The notes beneath the pieces were generated by a model. That model was not told the origin of the DNA. It made no database searches and was given only the letters and a program-made list of their open reading frames with translations. Shown piece after piece: positions 56,985 through 64,000 of a DNA stretch of 64,000 nucleotides (position 1 is the first letter of the stretch; each line of letters starts with the position of its first letter). This DNA is from Mercurialis annua (Eukaryota; Streptophyta; Magnoliopsida; Malpighiales; Euphorbiaceae), in assembly GCF_937616625.2 (NCBI RefSeq), contig NC_065571.1, forward strand, positions 15,006,501 through 15,070,500, in the 5' to 3' direction. The position numbers were made by a program, and so were the translations under genes.

Positions 56985-57276
56985 GGCCAAATGAGTAAAA
57001 GAGATACAATCTTTCATGATTTTTTTTTAATTTTATCTAATTTATTTTGAAACACATAATTTCGTTTAAATTATGTCCAATTCTACAATTTTACTTATGT
57101 GACGCTGATGTGTGTCATACCGCATCAGCGCCACGCCGATGCCACGTGAGCAAAATTACATAGTTAGACACTATTAAAACGAAATCATGTGTTTTAAGAT
57201 AAATTGAATAAAATTAAAAAAAATAAATTTTTGTGAAATTTTCATGAAAAATTTGACCTTTTTGGGTCATTTGGCT
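56985..57276. mobile_element. palindromic MITE-like element
   Basis: Left GGCCAAATGAGTAAAAGAGA and 'tttaattttatctaattta' pair with right 'aaattgaataaaattaaa' and 'ttgggtcatttggct'. The centre is GC-rich (gtgacgctgatgtg ... cgcatcagcgccac ... gccacgtgag). Target duplication unclear. Confidence 0.5.
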
Positions 57277-57326
57277 TGATAGTATAATGATAGACTCTTC
57301 CATAAAAATTTGAACCCTAAAAAATA

Positions 57327-57517
57327 CTCCCTCCGTCCCATATTGCTAGACACTATTTAAAGTTTTTTTGGTCCCAAATTGTACACTAGATATTTACTAT
57401 ACTAAGTAATTGTCTCATCTACCGTCATTAATTATAGGATATATCTTAGAAAGACAACAAAATTCAGAAAAGATAAAAATTACTACTATATTAAATAAGC
57501 GCAAATATGGTATTTTT
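57327..57517. mobile_element. truncated Stowaway-type MITE
   Basis: Begins CTCCCTCCGTCCCATATTGC after a TA; the matching right end is reduced to 'gcgcaaatatggta' and stops where the next MITE starts, suggesting truncation by that insertion. Confidence 0.6.
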
Positions 57518-57665
57518 AGCTTAATCACTTAAAAACCCACCATGTTGTAACTTTTTTTCATTTATACCCCAACGTAGAATTGTTTTTTAATTGTACCATA
57601 TTTCGGGTTTTCAGGTTTCACCTCTATCCAAATTTTAGAAATGTTGACAATTTAATTAATTTAAG
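57518..57665. mobile_element. Mutator-type MITE, family A fragment (one end)
   Basis: AGCTTAATCACTTAAAAACC, 'tttttcatttataccccaacg' and 'caggtttcacctctatcc' match the left arm of family A. The right arm is missing. Confidence 0.65.
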
Positions 57666-58327
57666 GATGAATATACTAAAAACAATTAAATAGAAGGGTT
57701 ATATCATATATTTTATATTTTAAAAAAATACAAACAAGTCCTTTAACTTTAAAAATGTTAAAATAAATCCTAAAAATTAATTATATTTTGAAATTTTATT
57801 AAATACATTAACAAATATATAAATTCCGACCCACCACTGTACTCATCTGACTTACGAACCCACCACTGAAACTCGATAATTATTTTTACAAGGCTTTGAT
57901 TTTTTTTCCCGGTTCTCAGGCAAGGAGGATGAAATCCTTCTTTAAGAATTAGCTCGTGCCGAGAATCCTATGTTAAGAAATTTAAGTCAAGTAGGTCGGA
58001 AATGAGATTCAAGTCAAGAAATATGGTAAGAATAAATTGATCAAATTGGTCGAGAAATAATAGTTTGATTGGAAAATTATTATTTCGCTAGAGCGGTTAT
58101 TACCGGAACTAATTAATACTTAGGATAATTTAAAATAAAAAAAATTAGTCTAAAGCTAATAAATTATACGCTATTGTGCATAAACTATTATCAAAAAGTG
58201 ATCATGAGAATTTCGTTGAATTCTGAAATCGTATTAAAATTGGACGTGATGTTAGTTAAGGAATTGGATTAAATTGTAAAGAAAGTTAGAGAAATTAGAT
58301 TGACATTTTATCCCACTAAGTGCCCAC

Positions 58328-58335
58328 TATAAATA
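58328..58335 (+). promoter_or_regulatory. TATA box in large LTR L6
   Basis: TATAAATA in the context CCCACTATAAATAGCACT, about 180 bp upstream of the donor-like site. Position fits the U3 promoter of an LTR. Confidence 0.6.
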
Positions 58336-59862
58336 GCACTAGCATCATAATCGTATTCTTCATTAGATAGCCAAACAAGACATCAAACCCTAACTTGCAA
58401 TAACCATAGCCGAACTCTACAACCCTCACCCATAACCTCACAATATTTTATCCCAACATCAAAAATTTGGACGCAAATCATATTAAACTCAAAGAAGATT
58501 AAGATAAGGTGAGTAATTTGAAAAATTATTGGTAATATATTGTGATTTAAGCTTAGAAAAATTTAAGGTTTTTGGTTAAGTTTGTGCTATTTGATATGGC
58601 TTGTTGCTTGTGAGATTGAGAGTTGGTTTAATTGTGATTTTGAGTCTATAAATGTATGAATTGTTAGTTGACCTCGAGCAAGTCGGAATGGAATTCCAGT
58701 GGCCGGAGTTTGCTTTTGTGAGCAGCAATTGATGCTCATCAAGAGCAGCAAATTCTACTCCGAGCAGCTCCTTTGAGGGCCGCAATCGCAGCTCTCGGCC
58801 GTTGGAAGAAGCGTATATTCGACGCTAATTCGGCCCCCACTCATGTGGTTTTTAGTTTAAGTTAATAGGCGCAAGTTTGACGGTTATTTGACGAGTTGTT
58901 AGCAACAATTTAAATCGATATTAAAATATTTTAAAGAATGAATTTAAGGTATAAAAATGCTTAAAAATATATTTTGAAAGTTGATTTAACTTTAGTCTAT
59001 GTATTTTTAAAATGGTATTTAAGTTGGATATGAAAAGTGACTTGAAGTTAGATATTTAAAGACTATAAATGGAAGTTTAAGTTACGATTAAATCGTTACG
59101 TTTAAGTGAAAATTAGTTTGTTAAGATGTTATTTATGAAATTATGATGAGATGAATACTAACATAATGGTAGTTAAATTAAGCGTCGCGGTAAAGCTCAG
59201 AATGTTTTGGTCATTTATAACCTTTGTCGATGAGGAAAACGTTAACGATGAGTATGTAAAGTTGCTAGAAATTTGTAAACTTCTATTTATTAAAAATGTG
59301 GACTTAGGATTATATAATTTGGAATTAGTAGTTGAACTAAAGTTCAATTAAAATTATTAAGATTTAATAATTGACCTAAAAAGTTTTTATTAAGCTAGCT
59401 TTACGTCGAGGTTGGACGCGATAAAATTATAGCGAATTAAGTTTGCGTTATATCTTAAGTCTATAAGTATATCGAGTTAGACTCTTACTGGGGACTAATT
59501 TACGTCTTATCTAGATCCGGCAAGACAAGCAACTAACAGACAAGGAGCACCTTAAGCTAGACGCCAATCAATCAATCAAAGTTTTTAAAAGTAGCAAGCG
59601 GTGAGTTTATATATGTTTACATTTGGTGTATTAAATGTGCATTACTTTACAACTGCAAATTATTTTAAATGAATTGCATGGCATCGTTTATTATCGAAAA
59701 TGCTTTATATAAACTGCATGCATCATTACTTTAAAACCAATATAAGTCTGATGGAACAAGCTTTCCTATTGGGAGGCAATAAGAACTGTGTGATCATCAG
59801 TTTTGATCTGAACTCTTTGCGATTGTTATTATAAATGCGAAAGGTGGTTTATGTTTGAAGGA

Positions 59863-60050
59863 TGCAAGGTTAACTCAGTGGAACTATCTCGGGACTCTTA
59901 TCCAGTGAGTTAACTCGGTCGAACTATCTTGGGACTCACACCTTGTGATTAAGCAGTGGCATGAGTTAACTTGGCTGAACTATCTCAGGACTATGCTACG
60001 TGGTAGCAGTTAACTAGGTCGAACTATCTTGGGACCGTACCACTTGAATT
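59863..60050 (+). repeat. tandem 'gttaactcggtcgaactatctcgggact' array in L6
   Basis: Four units of about 45-55 bp, each with GTTAACTCGG then TCGAACTATCT(C/T)GGGAC, separated by variable spacers. A matching array lies inverted in L7 (61095-61300), and weaker ones at 53110-53280, 36440-36720 and 33140-33290. Confidence 0.85.
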
Positions 60051-60856
60051 AAAATGATTTGATACAGTAAGATATGATTACGATGATTCTTGGAATACGA
60101 ATTATACATTTGGGTATAGGGTTTCAATCGGAAGTTTATATTTGGATGCATTTAAATAAATATTTTATAGCATTGTTTTATTTTATGTCACATTCACTTG
60201 AAAACTATAAACTTACTCAGCGTCGACTGGCCCCCTAATAGTCTTTCCTTTCAGGGAAAAGTATTTTGACGTGTCATACTTCTATCCTTGTTCATAAGTC
60301 CGTATTTTGAAAGTATGTACAGAAGAAGACGTCGATCAGTAGTGTTGCAGTAGAGGCAAGTCCTAGTTGTATATATGTCACGACCCGAAATTTCGAGCCG
60401 AGATCGGCGCTAGGGAATGAGAATGGTAGTTCTGAAATCCGTAGTAAGCCTTAAAAATACTATAATTTTGTTTGCAAATTATTTAAACAATCATCCATAC
60501 AATTAAACATAAAACGTTTTCATAATAGCTTCTCCAAGCTTAGCGTTTACAAACATTTGAAAACATTATATAGAAACCTGGGTCTTATTGTGCGATGTCT
60601 CACATTCAGCATAGCCTATTTCACTTCAAAAACAAACAGTTAAAGCGGAATTGCAAAACCTTATATACATATCAAAATATAGGCATAACATTTTAAAAAC
60701 CGTTTGACAAACTATTTATATACATTAGGGCCCTGACTACTGTAGCACTACTGATAGACTTCCTCTTTATTGTACCTACTTTAAGTATAGGCTGCTAGAG
60801 ATAGGAGTCTGTCACACCAAAATGACTATATATACCTGAAAGACACACTATTGGAG

Positions 60857-60870
60857 GGGGGGGGGGGGGT
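60857..60870. repeat. poly-G run
   Basis: About fourteen G in a row in 'ttggagggg...ggttag' inside L7; the outer copy has only CCCCC-type sequence ('ggccccctaatag') at this place. Length is liable to slippage and sequencing error. Confidence 0.85.
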
Positions 60871-62394
60871 TAGTCAAAACTAGGTGAGTTCATTAATTTA
60901 TGAATGAGTATTAATTAAAACATTCATATCGATGTTTTCAACTCAAACAATTATATGCATCCACGTATAACCTTCTGAGTGAAACCTTAAACCCTAACTT
61001 GTCTTATCCCAATCCAACTTAATTCTCTTAATCCAATGAATTCCGTTAGTCCAATGCATCCAATTAATTCACTTCTTAAATAAGTTTCTGTTTACTTATT
61101 CCTGATGGTTTAGTCCCGAGATATCTCTACCGAGTTAACTATAACCATATAGTACAGTCCCGAGATAATTCAACTGAGTTAAACTAATACTATTTCTTTT
61201 GTCCAATACATGAGGCGAGTCCCGGGATAACTCCACCGAGTTCAACTCCCTAGACATAGGTCCTAAGATACATCCATCGAGTTCAACCTATGCCTGTCGT
61301 GTTCTCGAGAAGATTTATGTCGGCTTTTGATACTCTGATTGCTGATGCTTATAAAATCTTTAATCTTAACTGGGTATCACATAGTTCCTATTGTTGTCCA
61401 ATATGAAAGCGCATTTCATCGGATTCAAACATGTTTCAAATCCATGATGTATGCATTTCAAACAAAGTAGTTCATTTAAAATGACATTATGCAAACATAT
61501 AAAACATTTAAGTAAGAAGAAATGTATTTAAATACTGCAAACGTAAACATCCACAATAAACTCACAACTTGCTTTTTGCCCAAAATCTTCGATTAAGCGA
61601 TTATTCGCGTTAAACTCCTTGAGCTCCTTGCTCGTTAGTAGATCGCCTCGCTGGATCTAAAAAATCTTCAATAACGCTTGAGTAAGAATCTATTTCTATA
61701 GACATTTTAAACTCGAGGTAAACACGCATTTATAAGTTATCGTGTTTTATTTGCGTTTTGTTTGATTTCTTTCTATTTGTTTATTTATCGATACACTAAT
61801 ACCATATCCATTTCTTGCCTTTAGGTTTAGCATTTAAACCTAATATCAAATCGTTATTTGATTCACTTATGAAATAATTAACCACGTATATAATTTTGAC
61901 GTTTAACTTTTTAGCGCATAATTATTATGTCGACTAGCAAACGTCGTGTCTAATTCTGATTACCTATTTGATTTCGTATCAAATAGCTCACTTTGACATC
62001 CTTGTCACTTTAACTATTTTATACTTCAAAGTCCACTTTTCTATTGGTTTTAAACTCAATTTAAAACCAAATAGCATTGTACAGCAAAAACGTCACTTAT
62101 CGTGTTTTCGCATTATTAGCGTTATTTGATTTCCGTATCAAATAACCTAATATTTTATATCCAACTGACACTTGTTAAACTTCTTAATTCCATGTTCCAA
62201 ATCAATCCAACAATGACACAATCTTTTCCTATAAAGCCATATAACACTTTACTTTCAAAGTTTTATAACGTTTTATCGCAAAACTTCAAACTAACGCGTT
62301 TGAATTCAGTTCGAATCGTCAAACTATCGGACTAACTTATCGATCCTCAAGCACTCCCTATCGACGATGGGGATTGAACTTACAACACCCAATA

Positions 62395-62530
62395 ACACCC
62401 AACTCTGCTCGGTGTGAGCAGAGTTGGATTCTGCCCTTCGGCAGAATTCTGCCGGCCAGTGATCTCTGCATCGCCAGGCAAAATTTTTCCCTTGATGAGC
62501 AGAATTATCTGCTCACTGAAGCAGGGCTTC
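62395..62530. repeat. dyad-rich cassette in L7
   Basis: Contains AACTCTGCTC ... GAGCAGAGTT, GGATTCTGCC/GGCAGAATTC and TGAGCAGAATTATCTGCTCA. Equivalent in position to the GC-rich cassettes of L1, L2 and L6 but with different palindromes, so the position rather than the sequence is conserved. Confidence 0.75.
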
Positions 62531-63480
62531 GCTGGTCGTAGTCCTCACCGGATCTAGTGCCAATTACCTTTAATAATCATTAAACACAACACTCAATTAC
62601 CACCTCACCATTAAATACAAACATCAACACAAATAAAACCACTCCTTATTGCTATAGCCGAACCCTTCATCAATTTCTCAACCCATTTTTACAAATTTTC
62701 TTAAACAAATATCAAGCTGAATGACTCATCAAAATTAAAACTCCATAATCAAAGTTCTAGCTCAATTAATCATCACCACAATCTCTCAAACAACCTTACC
62801 AACAATCTTTGATCATCAACATACCAAATTACTAATAAAGTTCATAAACCCTAATTCCTTACAATCTAAATTCCTTTCAATTAAACCATTAAAAGTTCAA
62901 ATTGGAGAGATTACCTTTGCTAGCTTTGGACTGTGGTTGTTTTGCCTCAAGATTCATCAACTTTTATCAGGAACTGATGGTGTGTTGATGGTGGTGGTGA
63001 ATTCGGAACTTTGTAGGAGAAGAGGGTTTTCTCTTTTCTTTATTTTTTGCATCTTATCAATAATGAAGAAGATGAGATCAATCCTTATGCTAGTGGATAA
63101 TGACATCATTTGGTGGTCAATTGTTCACTTGACTAGGTTAATTTGCACTTTAACTCAAGCGATTAACCGACGTGCTTAATTTTCAAAACGACTTCCGTAA
63201 AACCTTATCCGATCAAAATCTCAATTATATTTCACGAACTTTAACGTGCAATTTAATTGCTCGGGATTTATATCTTGTCCTTATTATTTTTATTTTCTTT
63301 AATCCCGCTAAAAATCAAATTATCAATAATAATTTTCGATTATTATTTTATAATAAATTTACTTGCTCATCTCAATTTCATTCTTAATTCCAATCTCATT
63401 TCAGACCTACTTGACCTAAATTTCTTAATTTAGGTACAAAGTACGGTCTAACTTCTCGGAATACTTTTAGAGTTATTGAA

Positions 63481-63500
63481 ATATATATATATATATATAT
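63481..63500. repeat. (AT)n microsatellite at the L7/L6 junction
   Basis: Ten AT units at the right junction of the inserted LTR; the left junction has 'tatata', so the run probably grew from the target site. Confidence 0.9.
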
Positions 63501-63806
63501 AGCTTAGTCAAACGGTTTTAATGTTTTATCCAAACAATGATATGTATATAAGGTTAAAACTCCGCTTTAAACTGTTTGTTTTGCTATGCAAACATGTGTG
63601 ACATCACATGGTAAGACCCTAATTTTTGTACATCATGTTCGAATGATGTTAAAAAAATGTAAACGCTTAAGGTTTTTATGAAAATGTGTTATTAATGATC
63701 GTATTGTTTATATTAATCGCAAAAACGTTTTCAACAAATTTTAGGCTTGCTACGGGTTTCGGAGCTACCACTCTCATCCCTTAGCGTCAGTAATGACTCG
63801 AATCGT
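63490..63806 (+). repeat. large LTR L6, right part (resumed after L7)
   Basis: 'gtcaaacggttttaatgttttatcc', 'tatgtatataaggttaaaactccgctttaaactgtttg' (both split here) and 'ttaggcttgctacgggtttcggagctaccactc' match, in plus orientation, the complement of 60376-60720. It picks up exactly where L6 was cut at 60375. The final 'cgggtcgtgaca' is degraded. Confidence 0.75.
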
Positions 63807-64000
63807 TTTTATAATCAAGTACGTCGGTTTATCAAGTATGTTAAAATGAAGATTAACTTATTAAATGAAGGAATGAAGCTTAAGTGAGGGGTCTTTTTGG
63901 TACTTTTACCTATCATATTATGTTAAGACAGCAAAAGAAACGAAACAAAGGAAAATTAAAAGAGAAAAGAGAAAGAAAAATCTCACTTCTTCTCCCTTCA
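63807..64000. other. right-edge flank, nothing recognised
   Basis: AT-rich sequence ending in a purine-rich run (gaaacgaaacaaagg, gagaaaagagaaag). No feature can be supported. Confidence 0.35.

Larger units (their letters stand above)
57930..60375 (+). repeat. large LTR L6, left part (outer copy)
   Basis: Contains 'gccgagaatcctatgttaagaaatttaagtcaagtagg'-type start (split), TATA box TATAAATA at 58328, leader to donor-like AAG/GTGAGT at 58508/58509, 'gacctcgagcaagtcgga', a GC-rich cassette 58680-58830, tandem motif array 59863-60050, 'aaacttactcagcgtcgac', and acceptor-like TTTCAG ending 60254. It breaks off at 60375 in 'tagttgtatata', where L7 is inserted, and resumes at 63490. Confidence 0.75.
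60376..63480 (-). mobile_element. solo large LTR (L7) inserted in inverse orientation into L6
   Basis: Minus-strand LTR ending GGGTCGTGACA at 60376; going right it shows the same blocks as L6 reversed: terminus 'cgagatcggcgctaggg', acceptor-like CTTTCAG (60837 side), tandem array 61095-61300, 'gagcaaggagctcaaggag', cassette 62395-62530, donor-like AAAG/GTAATC at 62915/62914, and the AAGAAATTTAGGTCAAGTAGG start near 63400-63438. No internal region, so it is a solo LTR. ATATA precedes it and an (AT)n run follows. The exact right end is blurred by that run. Confidence 0.72.

Overview
This is a nuclear window from an AT-rich eudicot plant genome. The evidence is one intron-containing NAC transcription factor gene of the NAM/CUC2 clade carrying a miR164 target site, embedded in about 60 kb of plant transposable elements: Ty3/gypsy Tat lineage, Ty1/copia, hAT, CACTA, Mutator-type MITEs, Stowaway-like MITEs, tRNA-derived SINEs and a LINE scrap. 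The species cannot be named from the sequence alone.

Layout. 1-3059: the 5' part of a minus-strand Tat-lineage gypsy element (LTR, primer-binding site, protease, RT, start of RNase H) that has lost nearly all of gag and has nonsense and frameshift lesions; it runs off the left edge. 3060-20100: gene-poor DNA with SINEs, several MITEs that have 9-bp target duplications, a 1.05-kb CACTA element with a perfect 3-bp duplication, and a LINE RT fragment. 20130-21806: the CUC2-like gene (minus strand, three exons, 352 codons), with a TATA box and a (GGGTT)n tract upstream. 22300-27020: more MITEs and a SINE fragment.

27700-37960: nested LTR retrotransposons. A non-coding element with about 2.5-kb LTRs (27967-33778) sits inside a copia LTR, followed by another large LTR (from 34032) that is itself interrupted by a CACTA element. 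38105-40200: a decayed minus-strand copia element. 44197-49321: a full-length hAT element with a perfect 8-bp duplication and a near-intact transposase broken at a 7-base homopolymer. 50343-50523: a small hAT MITE. 51170-53022: the 3' end of a second Tat-type element with polypurine tract and LTR. 53023-64000: fragments of the large-LTR family, including one LTR inserted in inverse orientation inside another LTR of the same family.

How it fits together. The only host gene with clear support is the CUC2-like NAC gene, expected to specify organ boundaries and meristem separation under miR164 control. The least conventional signal is the large-LTR family (27.9-37.9 kb and 53-63.8 kb). Its members share TATA/leader, splice-donor-like site, variable GC-rich quasi-palindromic cassette, a 'gttaactcgg...tctcgggact' tandem array, splice-acceptor-like site and a conserved 3' terminus, although no protein coding is visible in them. 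Boundaries of degenerate LTRs are approximate.
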